From Bosea sp. OAE506 (GTDB taxonomy: Bacteria > Pseudomonadota > Alphaproteobacteria > Rhizobiales > Beijerinckiaceae), in assembly GCF_040546595.1 (NCBI RefSeq), contig NZ_JBEPOB010000001.1:2233001-2297000 (forward strand): DNA of 64,000 nucleotides, in the 5' to 3' direction. Under the pieces are notes generated by a model. It had not been told where the DNA came from. It saw only the letters and a program-made list of their open reading frames with translations, and ran no database searches. The position numbers and the translations under genes are program-made. Of this stretch, positions 53,192 to 63,111 are shown piece by piece. The stretch's first letter is position 1. Each line of letters begins with the position of its first letter.

Positions 53192-55291
53192 TCAGGCCGC
53201 TGCATCGGGCTTGCGGTTGAAGCGGCGCCCGCTTTCGCCGAGCCAACCTGCGACGAGGGCGCCGAAGAGCAGGGCCAGTCCCAGCAGCCCGACGAAGAGC
53301 GGCGAGATCTGCACGCCGCGCACGATGCCGGAATCGCTGATGCGCAGGCCGATCCAGTCCGAGCCCGCAAACTGGCTGCCCGAGCGCACGGGCACGATCC
53401 GCGGCACGATTACGTCAGAGCTGGCCTCCTGCCCGATGCGGCGCGACGACCCGCCGGTCGCTTCGGCCAGGGTGCGCAGCTGGGCGGGGTCGCTGACGAC
53501 CTCCATCAGCTCGCGCGGGTTCTCGGGCCCGACGCTGGCGAAAGCGGTGAGATTGTCGCCGGCAATCCGGTGCAGGCCGAACTCGCCGGTGGGGATCCGG
53601 GCCGTGAACAGGCCAGGGCGGCCCGGCTCGAGCGGGACGGAGCGGGACTGGCCGTCCGGGCCTGTGACGACGACCGGTGCCGGATTGTCGCCCAGCGTCT
53701 GGCGCTCGACCTCGATATAGCCGCTGCGTGAGACGGCGCGCAGCGCCTCCTCCTCGAGATCGGGCTCCTTCATCAGCCAGTGACCGAGGCGGCGCAGCAG
53801 GTCGAGATGCGGGCCGCCATCGCGGAAGCCGCGGGCCCAGAGCCAGGCATGGTCCGACAGGAAGAGCGCGACGCGGCCCTTCTGCTCGCGCGCCAGCATC
53901 AGCAGCGGCCGCTCGCCCGGGCCGGTCATCACCGGCGAGCCGGTGCGCGCACGGGCGCCGACCATGCGCAGCCACTCGCCCCATTGCGGCGGCTCGACCT
54001 CGGAGCCCGGCAGGTCGCGAGTTACGGGATGACGCTTGCCGGGCTCGCTGACGCGGGCGCGATAGGCCTCGTCGATCACCGAGCCGTCCGGTGTCGCCGG
54101 CAGGATCTGGCCAAGCGGCGTCCGCGCCAGCGACTGGGCGCCGGCATATTCGGGCCCGGCCGCGATCAGCAGCGCGCCGCCCTCGCGGACATAGCGGACG
54201 ATGTTGTCGAAATAGACCAGCGGCAGGATCGACTGGTTGGCGTAGCGGTCGAAGATGATCAGGTCGAATTCCTTGATCTTAACCTGGAACAGCTCGCGCG
54301 TCGGGAAGGCGATCAGCGAGAGCTCGTTGATCGGCGTGCCGTCCTGCTTCTCCGGCGGGCGCAGGATGGTGAAATGGACGAGGTCGATATTGGCGTCGGC
54401 CTTGAGCAGGTTGCGCCAGGTGCGCTCGCCGGGATGCGGCTCGCCTGAGACCAGAAGCACGCGCAGCTTGTCGCGCACGCCCTCGATGGTGATGACGGCG
54501 CGGTTGTTGGCGAGCGTCAGCTCGTTGTCGAGGGGGGCTGCCTCGATCTCGATCACATTGGGGCCGCCACGGTCGATGCGGACCGGCAGCGAGACGGTCT
54601 GGCCGACCGTGACCTCGCGGCGGGCGACGATCTCGCCGTCGCGCCGCACGGTCAGGGCGGCGCGGCCGGGGCCGCCCTTCTCGAGCACGCGCAGCCGCAC
54701 CGTTTGGTCCTTGCCGACGATGCCGAAGCGGGGCGAATCCACCAGCACGATGCGGCGGTCGATCTCGCGCTCGCGGCCCGTGGTCAGGACATGCAGCGGC
54801 GCGCGCAGGCCCAGCGCCTCCGCCGTCGGCGGCGTGTCGTGGGCGAGGCCGTCGGTGATGACGATCGCGCCCGCGACACGCTCGGACGGCACGTCGGCCA
54901 CGCTGGCGGCCAGCGCCTCGAACAGGCGGGTGCCGTCGCCCGAGCCCTGCGCATCGCGGACCTCGACGATGCGCGACTCGACATTGCCGATGCCGCGCAG
55001 CTGGCGCTCGATCTCGGCCTGGGCGGCCTGGGTCTGGGTCGAGCGGTCGCTCAGGCGGTTGGAGCCGGAGCGGTCCACGACGACGGAGACGACATCCTTC
55101 ACCGGCTCGCGATCCTCGAAGACGAGGGACGGGTCGGCCAGCGTCAGCGTTAGCACGACGAGCGCGAGCGCGCGCAGGATGGCGCTCTTCCCGGCGAGCA
55201 CGATCGCTGCGCCCGCCGCCAGCGCCGCCAGAACGGCAAGGCCGATCAGCAGCGGCAGCGGGACGAGCGGCGCGAAGGAGAGGCTCCACAT
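53192..55291 (-). CDS. Large membrane protein of MoxR/vWA-type operon
   Basis: A 699-residue protein. Two N-terminal helices (LPLLIGLAVLAALAAGAAIVL; ILRALALVVLTLTLADP), a vWA-like domain (VVSVVVDRSGSNRLSD, loosely MIDAS-like DxSxS as DRSGS), a glutamine-amidotransferase-like region (ILPLVYFDNIVRYVREGGALL; LLMLAREQKGRVALFLSD) and a C-terminal helix (SPLFVGLLGLALLFGALVAG). It is the last gene of the moxR operon. Such proteins work with MoxR ATPases in envelope or metal-related processes; function unproven. Confidence 0.83.
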   Translation of the reverse strand: MWSLSFAPLVPLPLLIGLAVLAALAAGAAIVLAGKSAILRALALVVLTLTLADPSLVFEDREPVKDVVSVVVDRSGSNRLSDRSTQTQAAQAEIERQLRGIGNVESRIVEVRDAQGSGDGTRLFEALAASVADVPSERVAGAIVITDGLAHDTPPTAEALGLRAPLHVLTTGREREIDRRIVLVDSPRFGIVGKDQTVRLRVLEKGGPGRAALTVRRDGEIVARREVTVGQTVSLPVRIDRGGPNVIEIEAAPLDNELTLANNRAVITIEGVRDKLRVLLVSGEPHPGERTWRNLLKADANIDLVHFTILRPPEKQDGTPINELSLIAFPTRELFQVKIKEFDLIIFDRYANQSILPLVYFDNIVRYVREGGALLIAAGPEYAGAQSLARTPLGQILPATPDGSVIDEAYRARVSEPGKRHPVTRDLPGSEVEPPQWGEWLRMVGARARTGSPVMTGPGERPLLMLAREQKGRVALFLSDHAWLWARGFRDGGPHLDLLRRLGHWLMKEPDLEEEALRAVSRSGYIEVERQTLGDNPAPVVVTGPDGQSRSVPLEPGRPGLFTARIPTGEFGLHRIAGDNLTAFASVGPENPRELMEVVSDPAQLRTLAEATGGSSRRIGQEASSDVIVPRIVPVRSGSQFAGSDWIGLRISDSGIVRGVQISPLFVGLLGLALLFGALVAGWLGESGRRFNRKPDAAA

Positions 55292-55346
55292 CAGATCAAG
55301 GTCCTGTCGCTACGCCCCCGCAGCCATTGCATCATTCGAGCGTGCC

Positions 55347-58181
55347 TCACTGGCCCAGCCTTTCGAGCAGGGCCGGGACATGGACCTGGTCGGCCTTGTA
55401 GTTGCCGGTGAGGGCGTACATCACGAGGTTGACGCCGGCCCGCAGCGCCATTTCGCGCTGGCGCGGATCGGAGCCGGAGAGCGGCACCATGGGTTCGCCG
55501 CGACGGTTGACGGCCCAGGCCGAGGCGAGGTCGTTGGAGGTGATGACGATCGGCGAGACATTGTCGCCGGCCCGCGCCGGACGGCGGCCGTCCGCGCCGG
55601 CGGGCGGCAGGATCTCGACCCAGGTCGTGCCGCTGTCGTAGCGCCCGACGAAGCCGTCGAGGATGTAGAAGGTCTTGGTCAGGACGTGGTCGCGCGGCAG
55701 CGGCTCGAGCTCGGGAATGTCGAGCGTCTGCAGCATGCGCCGGAGCTGGTCGCCCTCCGGCGTCGTGCCGCCGCCGGGCCGGGCGCTCATCGCGTCGCGG
55801 GTGTCGAAGATCACCAGCCCGCCGCCCTTCATATAGGCCTCGAGCTTGCGCAGCGTCTCCGAGGACGGGATCGGCCGGCCGGAGACGATCGGCCAGTACA
55901 GGACCGGGAAGAAGGCGAGTTCGTCGCGGTCGGCGTTGACGCCAACGGCCTCGCCCGGTTCGAGCGCAGTGCGCGCGCCGAGCACGACGTTGAGCCCGGC
56001 GAGCCCGGCCTTCGACATCTCGTCGACCGCGCGGTCGCCGGTGACGACATAGGCCAGGCGGGTGACCGCACCGGCGGCGAAGAGCTCGCGCGGGATCGGC
56101 GGGCGCTGGTCCGGCACCGGCGTCGCCGCGGGGGAGGCGGGCGCCTGGGCGCGGGCTTCGTCCGGCAGCAGCGAGCCGCCGCCGAGCGCCAGCGCCATGA
56201 GGATGGCGGCGGGTGCGGCGCGGCGGGCCCGGCGGGCGAAGTTCAGCCGGCCGCCGAGCCAGAGCGTCGCCAGCGTGTCGGCGACCAGCAGCAACAGGGC
56301 CAGCACCAGAAGCTGCGGGCGGATGTCGAGCGCGACCGGCTTGTCGACCGGCAGGATCGGCGCGCCCAGCGCGGCGAGGTCGATCGCGCGCAGCGTGTCC
56401 GCCGGGTTGAGCGCGTTGACCGCGAGCGAGCCGTCTGCGGGGCCATAGATGCCGGGCGGGTGGGCGAGCGTGGCGCGGCCGGTGAAGCTACGTGCCACCG
56501 GCTGGGCCGTGGCGGGCGGGCTGCGGAAGCTGCCCGTGCCGTCGAGCACGCGGGTCGGCGAAAGCGTCTCCACGCGGGCATCCTCTCCCTGGGGCTCGGC
56601 CGGGCCGGTGCCGGCGAGACCGACGATCTTCCTGAGCATTTCGACGAAGAGTCCCGACAGCGGCAGGTTCGACCAGGTCGTGTCGGCGGTGACGTGCATC
56701 ATCGCGATCATGCCGTCGCCGCGGCGCTCGCCGGTGACGACGGGCGTGCCGTCTTCCAGCGCCGCCCAGGTCTTGCGGGAGAGATCGGCCTCCGGCTCCG
56801 CCAGGATCTGCCGGCTGACGCGGACATCGTCATTGACCGGCACGCCGAAGAAGGGGCTCTCGCGGGTGAAGGCGGCGAGCTTGCGCGGGGTTTCCCAGGA
56901 GAGACCGCCACCGAGCGTGCGGCCGCCACGGCGCAGGCGCACCGGCGTCAGCTCGTCGGAGGCCGCGGCGAGGCGTGCGCCGGCGAAGCGCAGCAGCACG
57001 CCGCCGCGCTGGATGAAGGCGTTGATCTTGCCGGCCGTGTCGGGATCGAGCGCGCCGATATCGGCCAGCACCAGCACCGAGAGGTTCTGCGCCAGCAATT
57101 CGCCGACGGGGTCGGTCGAGCCCGGCCGCGGCTCGCGGATCTCGGCGAAGGGCTGGAGGGCGCGCGAGACGTAATAGGTCGGCGACAGCAGAGGCTGCGC
57201 CGTGTCGGTGGTCGCGCCGGAGACGATGCCGACGCGGCGGCGCTTGGACCGGTCGTCGAGCAGCGCGACCGCGCCGGCACTGCGCTCGCCGACGATCTCG
57301 AGCCGCGAGACGGCATTGCGGACCTCGATCGGCAGGGTCAGGCGGGCCGTCGTCTGCAGGTCCGAGCCGTTAAAGATGAAAGGCGCATCGCCGAGCGGCA
57401 GGCCCTTGAGATCGAGCGCGCGCACAAGGCCGCTGGCGGCGGCACTGGTGGTGGGACGCAGCACCTTCACGGCCAGCGCCCCGGCGAGGTTCTCGGGCGC
57501 GGTGAGGGCGAGCTGATCGATGGGGCCTGCATGGATCGAGACGCGCCCGGAGCCGGCCTCCTGTCTCAGCCTGGCGAGGAAGGCGCCGTCATCGGTGATG
57601 GAAAGGCCATCCGTCACCCAGACGATCTCGGCGTCCGGGGCGGTGCGCAGGAAGGCCTCGATCCGTGGCAGATGCGCGCCGCGGTCCGGGGCATGCGGCT
57701 GCAAAGCAAAGGCGCGCAGCCGGTCCAGCGCGGCGCGTGGCTCCGACAGTGTGATTTCGGCGGGATTTTCGGCCAGGCCCAGCAGGGCGACCGGGCGGCC
57801 TTCGCGCGCGGCGGCGGCGACGCGGGATTCGGCGACCAGCAGGCGCTCCGGCCAGTCCACGGCGGCGCCGAAGCCGTTGTCGATCATGAGCAGCATCGGG
57901 CCGCGCAGAGGGGCCGCATCGCGCGGCGGGTTCCAGACCGGGCCGGCCACCGCGAGAATCGCCAATGCCGCCACCAGCATGCGCAGCGCCAGCAGCCACC
58001 AGGGCGTATGGGCGGGCATTTCGCGCTTGGCGACGAGATCGGCCATGATCTTGAGCGGCGGAAAGTCGATCCGGCGCGGTCGCGGCGGTGTGACCCGCAG
58101 GATCAGCCAGAGCGCCGGCAGTAGCGCGAGCGCGGCCAGTGCGAGCGGGGCGGAGAAGGCGAGGGGGAGCGCGTTCAGCAC
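55347..58181 (-). CDS. DUF4159-domain membrane protein with BatA-like N-terminus
   Basis: A 944-residue protein. The start has two helices of the BatA/aerotolerance type (PLALAALALLPALWLILRVTPP; LLALRMLVAALAILAVAG). A vWA-like domain follows (MLLMIDNGFGAAVDWPERLL), then a long periplasmic region, one more helix pair near residue 640 and a C-terminal DUF4159 domain (LAYVVTGDRAVDEMSKAGL; VIFDTRDAMS; HVLTKTFYILDGFVGRYD). This two-domain arrangement is typical of MoxR operons in alphaproteobacteria. Function unknown. Confidence 0.88.
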   Translation of the reverse strand: MLNALPLAFSAPLALAALALLPALWLILRVTPPRPRRIDFPPLKIMADLVAKREMPAHTPWWLLALRMLVAALAILAVAGPVWNPPRDAAPLRGPMLLMIDNGFGAAVDWPERLLVAESRVAAAAREGRPVALLGLAENPAEITLSEPRAALDRLRAFALQPHAPDRGAHLPRIEAFLRTAPDAEIVWVTDGLSITDDGAFLARLRQEAGSGRVSIHAGPIDQLALTAPENLAGALAVKVLRPTTSAAASGLVRALDLKGLPLGDAPFIFNGSDLQTTARLTLPIEVRNAVSRLEIVGERSAGAVALLDDRSKRRRVGIVSGATTDTAQPLLSPTYYVSRALQPFAEIREPRPGSTDPVGELLAQNLSVLVLADIGALDPDTAGKINAFIQRGGVLLRFAGARLAAASDELTPVRLRRGGRTLGGGLSWETPRKLAAFTRESPFFGVPVNDDVRVSRQILAEPEADLSRKTWAALEDGTPVVTGERRGDGMIAMMHVTADTTWSNLPLSGLFVEMLRKIVGLAGTGPAEPQGEDARVETLSPTRVLDGTGSFRSPPATAQPVARSFTGRATLAHPPGIYGPADGSLAVNALNPADTLRAIDLAALGAPILPVDKPVALDIRPQLLVLALLLLVADTLATLWLGGRLNFARRARRAAPAAILMALALGGGSLLPDEARAQAPASPAATPVPDQRPPIPRELFAAGAVTRLAYVVTGDRAVDEMSKAGLAGLNVVLGARTALEPGEAVGVNADRDELAFFPVLYWPIVSGRPIPSSETLRKLEAYMKGGGLVIFDTRDAMSARPGGGTTPEGDQLRRMLQTLDIPELEPLPRDHVLTKTFYILDGFVGRYDSGTTWVEILPPAGADGRRPARAGDNVSPIVITSNDLASAWAVNRRGEPMVPLSGSDPRQREMALRAGVNLVMYALTGNYKADQVHVPALLERLGQ

Positions 58182-58184
58182 CGG

Positions 58185-59099
58185 CTATCTCCCGCTTCCG
58201 CGCGACGCCGCGACGAGGCTCGCGATCCGCAGCACGCCTTCGCTCGCCGGTCGGTCGGTGCGGTGGAGCGTCAGCGTCCAGCCCGCCTTGCGGCAGGCTT
58301 CCCGGATCGCGTCGCGGTGCGATTCCAGTCGCTGGCGATATTCCGCGCCCCAGGAGCCGGCATCGCCGACGCGCAGCGAGAGCCCATCCTCGAGATCGAA
58401 GAGCTCGGCCTGGCCGGTGAAAGGGAATGTTTCCTCGATCGGGTCCGCGATCAGCAGGACATGGCCGCGGGCTCCGGAGGAGGCGAGGGTGGCGATGCGG
58501 CGGGCGAGCGAATCGGCCGGCGACAGCCCGTCCGTGATGATGATCGCATCGGCCAGGCGCGGCAGCGGCCCGTCGGGCGGCAGATCGAGATCGGCCCCCT
58601 TGGCATCGGCCAGGATCGCCTGGGCCAGCGTCTCGACGATGCGGCGCGAGGCCAGCGCCCGGGTCAGCCCAAGATGGCCGACACGCTCGCCGCCATCGAC
58701 CAGCGTCTCGGCCAGCGCAAATCCAGCGATCAGGGCGCGATCGACCTTCGAGGCCAGAGCCAGCGAGGAGGCGAAGCCCATCGAGGCGGAACGGTCGATC
58801 CAGAGCCAGATCGCATGCGAGGCTTCCCATTCGCGTTCGCGGACGAAGAGGTGGCCATCACGGGCCGAGCGGCGCCAGTCGATGCGCGACGAGGATTCGC
58901 CGGTGACGAGCGGGCGGTACTGCCAGAAGGTCTCGCCCGGGCCCGCCCGGCGGCGTCCGTGGATGCCGTGCAGGCTGGCGGAAACGCGCCGCGCCTCGAG
59001 GATCAGCCGGGGCAGGCGCGCCGCCAGATCGAGCGAGGCGGTGACGACCGGCCTCGCGGGCTGGCGTTCGGCCGATCCAAGAACGCGCGTGCGCAGCAT
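58185..59099 (-). CDS. DUF58-domain protein of MoxR operon
   Basis: A 304-residue DUF58 protein. The family block is RRRAGPGETFWQYRPLV then RIDWRRSARDGHLFVREREWE, and a vWA-like section follows (LWIDRSASMGFASSLALASK, MIDAS-like DRSASMG). DUF58 proteins are the usual partner of MoxR AAA+ ATPases. The ATG at 59099 is chosen by family length. It is 13 bases after the moxR stop and three bases before the DUF4159 gene. Confidence 0.92.
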   Translation of the reverse strand: MLRTRVLGSAERQPARPVVTASLDLAARLPRLILEARRVSASLHGIHGRRRAGPGETFWQYRPLVTGESSSRIDWRRSARDGHLFVREREWEASHAIWLWIDRSASMGFASSLALASKVDRALIAGFALAETLVDGGERVGHLGLTRALASRRIVETLAQAILADAKGADLDLPPDGPLPRLADAIIITDGLSPADSLARRIATLASSGARGHVLLIADPIEETFPFTGQAELFDLEDGLSLRVGDAGSWGAEYRQRLESHRDAIREACRKAGWTLTLHRTDRPASEGVLRIASLVAASRGSGR

Positions 59100-59112
59100 C
59101 CGTGTTCGCCCC

Positions 59113-60138
59113 CTATCCCAATCGCTCGACGAGCTTGCCGATGATGCCTTCCACCGTCTCGCCATCGGCGCGGGCGGCGAAGGTCAGCGCGACGCGGTGC
59201 TTCAGAACCGGGACGGCAAGCGCGATCACATCGTCGATCGAGGGCGCGAGACGCCCTTCGACCAGCGCGCGGGCGCGGCAGGCCAGCGTCAGCGACTGGC
59301 TGGCACGCGGGCCGGGACCCCAGGCGAGCTTGTCGGTGATCGCGGAATCGCTGCCCTCGCCGGGGCGGGCGGAGCGCACAAGATCGAGGATCGCGTCGAC
59401 GACCCCATCGCCGACGGGCAGGCGGCGCACGAGCCGCTGCGTCGACATCAGCGTCTCCGCCGTCATCGCCTGGGCCGGCTTGTGCTCGGAGGCACCGGTG
59501 GTCTCGAGCAGGATGCGGCGCTCGGCCTCTCGGTCGGGATAGGCGACATCGATCTCGAGCAGGAAGCGGTCGAGCTGCGCCTCGGGCAGGGGATAGGTGC
59601 CTTCCTGCTCGATCGGGTTCTGCGTTGCCAGCACATGGAAGGGGGCCGGCAGATCGTAACGCTCGCCGCCGACGGTGACGTGGTGCTCCTGCATCGCCTG
59701 CAGCAGGGCCGACTGGGTGCGCGGTGAGGCGCGGTTGATCTCGTCGGCCATCAGGAGCTGGGCGAAGACCGGACCCTTGATGAAGCGGAAATGGCGCTTG
59801 CCGTCGGCGCTCTCGTCGAGAACCTCGGAGCCGAGGATGTCGGAGGGCATCAGGTCGGGGGTGAACTGGACGCGCCGCGCGCTCATTCCGAGCACGGTGC
59901 CCATCGCCTCGACCAGCTTGGTCTTGGCGAGGCCGGGCACGCCGACCAGCAGGCCGTGGCCGCCCGCGAGCAGCGTGATCAGAGAGAGATCGACGACCTT
60001 CTGCTGGCCGAAGATGACCCGGCCGATCTCGGCGCGGGCCGCGCCGATGGCGCCGAGCGCGGCTTCCGCCGCCTCGACGATGCCGGTATCGAGGCTGACG
60101 GGGGGGTTGGCTTCCGCCGCACGGACTTGCGCCACCAT
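59113..60138 (-). CDS. MoxR-family AAA+ ATPase
   Basis: A 341-residue MoxR. Walker [15 protein letters not shown], the Walker [23 protein letters not shown], sensor and Arg blocks ([23 protein letters not shown]) are standard. MoxR ATPases act as chaperones that switch on metal-containing or vWA-domain partners. It is the first gene of the operon, with an AGGAG before the ATG at 60138. It is divergent from DUF1285 by 205 bases. Confidence 0.94.
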   Translation of the reverse strand: MVAQVRAAEANPPVSLDTGIVEAAEAALGAIGAARAEIGRVIFGQQKVVDLSLITLLAGGHGLLVGVPGLAKTKLVEAMGTVLGMSARRVQFTPDLMPSDILGSEVLDESADGKRHFRFIKGPVFAQLLMADEINRASPRTQSALLQAMQEHHVTVGGERYDLPAPFHVLATQNPIEQEGTYPLPEAQLDRFLLEIDVAYPDREAERRILLETTGASEHKPAQAMTAETLMSTQRLVRRLPVGDGVVDAILDLVRSARPGEGSDSAITDKLAWGPGPRASQSLTLACRARALVEGRLAPSIDDVIALAVPVLKHRVALTFAARADGETVEGIIGKLVERLG

Positions 60139-60343
60139 GTCGATCTCCTTCACCCTCGGTTCCGCGCCTTCCGGCGTCCCGCAACCTTGCAACGGCCAGA
60201 GCCGTTGAGTGTGGACGGGGCGCCATGCCGGCTCAAGGGCGGAATGACGCGGTGCACAGAACTCGGCTTCACGATTATGTGGAGTTCAAGGCAGGGACGA
60301 CGATGCAACCACTATGCCGCAGGCGGCACCGGCAGGGGTTTCG

Positions 60344-60928
60344 ATGAGCGAGACGCGCGGGGCGATGGAGCGGCTGATGGCGGCGCTGCAGGGCGGCAAG
60401 GCCCGCGGGATTCCGCCTGTCGAGCGCTGGAACCCCGATTTCTGCGGCGCTATCGACATCAGGATCGCGGCCGACGGCACCTGGTTTTATCAGGGCACGC
60501 CGATCGGCCGGCCGGCCCTGGTCAAGCTGTTCTCCTCCGTCCTGCGCCGGGATGGGGAGGATTACGTTCTCGTGACCCCGGTCGAAAAGCTCGGAATCAC
60601 GGTCGAGGACGCGCCCTTCCAGGCGGTCGAGATGGCGGTCGAGGGGGATGGTGATGCGCGAACCATCGGCTTCCGCACGCAGGTGGACGACCTCGTCCAG
60701 GTCGGGCCTGACCATCCGATTCGTTTTGAGCGCGAGGCAACAGGGGATGGGCTCAAACCCTATGTCCATGTCCGGCGCAACCTCTGGGCGCGGCTGACGC
60801 GGGCGTTGACCTATGATCTGCTGGCGCTGGGCGAGGTGCGCGAGATCGAGGGCGTGGCGCAGTTCGGGGTGGCCGCGGGCGGGCTCTTCCATCCGGCCGT
60901 GCCGGCAAGCGAGATCGACGGGTTGTGA
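60344..60928 (+). CDS. DUF1285 protein
   Basis: A 194-residue DUF1285 protein. Family blocks: [48 protein letters not shown] (in parts [12 protein letters not shown] and [17 protein letters not shown]), [17 protein letters not shown], and [20 protein letters not shown]. It is found across proteobacteria, often beside MoxR operons, without known function. The ATG at 60344 has AGGGG upstream. Its stop overlaps the Nudix start by one base (TGATG). Confidence 0.92.
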   Translation: MSETRGAMERLMAALQGGKARGIPPVERWNPDFCGAIDIRIAADGTWFYQGTPIGRPALVKLFSSVLRRDGEDYVLVTPVEKLGITVEDAPFQAVEMAVEGDGDARTIGFRTQVDDLVQVGPDHPIRFEREATGDGLKPYVHVRRNLWARLTRALTYDLLALGEVREIEGVAQFGVAAGGLFHPAVPASEIDGL

Positions 60929-61572
60929 TGCAGGCGCTTGATCTCACGGCCGAGCAATTCGCGGAACTCGCGCAGCGCCGGCTGCGGCCGGATCCGCCGC
61001 AGCCGGGGGACGTGATCGCGCGGCCGCGCGGCGACCACGATCACCAGCCGCATCCGGTGCCGCCGCCCGACGAGATGGCGGCGGTTCCCGCGGCGGTGCT
61101 GATCGGAATCGTGCCGCGGCCCCAGGGGCCGACCGTGATTTTGACCCAGCGTGCCGCGACGCTGCGCAGCCATTCGGCGCAGGTCGCCTTTCCCGGCGGG
61201 CGTGTGGACGCGGTCGATGGCTCTCCGGTCGTGACGGCGCTGCGCGAAGCGGAGGAGGAAATCGGCCTGCCGCGCGAGCGGGTGCGGACGTTGGGCTTCC
61301 TCGATGCCTATCTGACCGGAACGGGCTACCGGATCGTGCCCGTGGTGGGGCTGGTCGAGCCGCCCTTCTCGCTGACGCTGAACGCCCATGAGGTGGACGA
61401 GGCCTTCGAGACGCCGCTGTCCTTCCTGCTCGACCCGGCCAATCACCGCCGCGAAGGCCGTGAATGGAAGGGGCTCTACCGCACCTACTATGCGATGCCG
61501 TTCGGCGATCGCTATATCTGGGGCGCCACTGCCGGGATGATCCGCAATCTCTACGAGCGGCTCTCAGGCTGA
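60928..61572 (+). CDS. CoA-pyrophosphatase-type Nudix hydrolase
   Basis: A 214-residue Nudix protein like NudL/CoA pyrophosphatase. The NUDL signature upstream is LTQRAATLRSHSAQVAFPGGRVD, and the Nudix box is GGRVDAVDGSPVVTALREAEEEIGL, split over two parts (VVTALREAEEEIGL). It may clean up oxidised CoA. It is coupled to DUF1285 by a TGATG overlap and followed by DUF6111 and cca. Confidence 0.9.
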   Translation: MQALDLTAEQFAELAQRRLRPDPPQPGDVIARPRGDHDHQPHPVPPPDEMAAVPAAVLIGIVPRPQGPTVILTQRAATLRSHSAQVAFPGGRVDAVDGSPVVTALREAEEEIGLPRERVRTLGFLDAYLTGTGYRIVPVVGLVEPPFSLTLNAHEVDEAFETPLSFLLDPANHRREGREWKGLYRTYYAMPFGDRYIWGATAGMIRNLYERLSG

Positions 61573-61594
61573 ACAGGACTGGACGATCAAGGCC

Positions 61595-61852
61595 ATGCTG
61601 CGTTCGATCATCGAAGAGGTGCTTCTCTTCGTCCTGCCCTTCTGCGTCTTCGCCGGCTATCTCGTCGTCAAGCGGCGCAACCCGCTCGATGTGGAGCACT
61701 GGAGCCGGCATGTGTTCTGGCTGGCGGTGGTCGGGCTGGCGCTGGCGATCGCGCTCGTCGCCTATGGCGGCTGGACGGCGCCGCGCAGCACCGGCGCCTA
61801 TGAGCCGCCGCATATGGAGAACGGGCAATTGGTACCCGGCCGCTTCAAATGA
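61595..61852 (+). CDS. DUF6111 small membrane protein
   Basis: An 85-residue protein with two helices (EEVLLFVLPFCVFAGYLVV; FWLAVVGLALAIALVAYGG) and a short C-terminal tail with TGAYEPPHMENGQLVPG, typical of DUF6111. Unknown function. Its end overlaps the cca start by four bases (ATGA), so it is part of the DUF1285-Nudix-DUF6111-cca operon, an order seen in alphaproteobacteria. Confidence 0.85.
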   Translation: MLRSIIEEVLLFVLPFCVFAGYLVVKRRNPLDVEHWSRHVFWLAVVGLALAIALVAYGGWTAPRSTGAYEPPHMENGQLVPGRFK

Positions 61853-63111
61853 CCTCCCCCGAGGGGCGGATCGCCGCGCTGCTGGCGCGGCCCTCGCTCT
61901 CCCGGTTGCTGGAGGCGCTCAACGGCGAGGGCGAGGAAACGCGCATCGTCGGGGGCGCCGTGCGCGATGCCCTGCTCGGCGAGCCGATCGGCGATGTCGA
62001 TCTCGCGACGACCGCGCTGCCCGAGGAGACGATGCGGCGCGGCCGGCTGGCCGGATTCAAGGCCGTGCCGACGGGGATCGAGCACGGCACGGTGACCCTC
62101 GTCGCTGACGGCGTCGCCTGCGAGGTCACGACGCTGCGCGAGGATGTCGAGACAGACGGCCGGCGCGCGACGGTCCGCTTTGGGCGCGATTTTGTCGCCG
62201 ATGCACGGCGGCGGGACTTCACGGTCAATGCGCTGTCGCTCGACCGGGCCGGAGTTGTCCATGACCCCTGCGGCGGGCTGCCCGATCTCGCCGCGCGGCG
62301 CATCCGCTTCATCGGCGATGCGGCAACCCGGATCCGCGAGGATTATCTGCGGATCCTGCGCTTCTTCCGCTTTCATGCGCGCTACGGGGCCGGCCCGCCG
62401 GATGCCGACGGCGTCCGCGCCTGCATCGCGGGGCGGGGAGGGCTGACGGGGCTGTCACGCGAGCGTGTGCGGGCCGAGCTGATGAAACTGCTGGTCGCGG
62501 CGGGCGCCGCGCCGGTCCTGCGCACCATGGCCGAGGCCGGACTTCTGATGCCGATGATCGGCCGCGTGCCGCATCTGGCGCGCTTCGAGGCCGTAACCGA
62601 GGGCGGCGGCGAGGGCGTTTTTCCCGCCTTCCGGCTGGCGGCGCTCGCCGTCGGCGTGCGCGAGGATGCGTTGCGCCTGCGCGAGGAGCTTCGCCTGTCG
62701 AATGACGAGTTCGACCGGATCGAGCGCATTGTCCTAGCGCTCGAGGGGCTCTCGGGCCGGGGTTCGCCGGCGACGCTGGCGCAGCTGCGCCATCTCGCCC
62801 ATCGGGTCGGTCAGGACGCGGTGGCCGCCGGACTCGTGCTGCTGGCGGGGCGTGGTGCGGAGTCCGTCGAGCGAACGCAGGCGATGATCGCCGCACTGGG
62901 CCGCACCCCGCCCTTCCAGCCGACGGGGCGGGACGTGATCGCGCGCGGCATCCCGGCGGGGCCGGCGATCGGCCGGGTTCTCGAGGCCGCGCGGCACGCC
63001 TGGGTCGAGGCCGGAGCTCCCGATGACGCGCAGGCGCAGTTGCGCCTCCTGGAGGACGCCATCGCTCAGGGTGTGCGGATCGAGATGCCGCCGTCGACGA
63101 CGCCGACATAG
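61849..63111 (+). CDS. cca: CCA tRNA nucleotidyltransferase
   Basis: A 420-residue class II CCA-adding enzyme. The nucleotidyltransferase head has IVGGAVRDALLGEPIGDVDLAT (GGxVRD...DxD, split here as GGAVRD and GDVDLAT), RRDFTVNAL, and RIREDYLRILRFFRFHARYG (the ATP/CTP-selecting block). The helical body has LSRERVRAELMKLL. It adds or repairs the 3' CCA of tRNAs. It starts by four-base overlap with DUF6111. Its last 46 bases overlap the 3' end of the gene on the opposite strand. Confidence 0.93.
   Translation: MTSPEGRIAALLARPSLSRLLEALNGEGEETRIVGGAVRDALLGEPIGDVDLATTALPEETMRRGRLAGFKAVPTGIEHGTVTLVADGVACEVTTLREDVETDGRRATVRFGRDFVADARRRDFTVNALSLDRAGVVHDPCGGLPDLAARRIRFIGDAATRIREDYLRILRFFRFHARYGAGPPDADGVRACIAGRGGLTGLSRERVRAELMKLLVAAGAAPVLRTMAEAGLLMPMIGRVPHLARFEAVTEGGGEGVFPAFRLAALAVGVREDALRLREELRLSNDEFDRIERIVLALEGLSGRGSPATLAQLRHLAHRVGQDAVAAGLVLLAGRGAESVERTQAMIAALGRTPPFQPTGRDVIARGIPAGPAIGRVLEAARHAWVEAGAPDDAQAQLRLLEDAIAQGVRIEMPPSTTPT

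Noticed and set aside
54255..58124. Very long plus-strand open frame of 1289 codons
   Set aside because: It is antisense to the DUF4159 and vWA-type genes, which carry clear domains. The frame is rich in Arg, Ser, Ala and Gly and has no motif, as expected of high-GC shadow frames.
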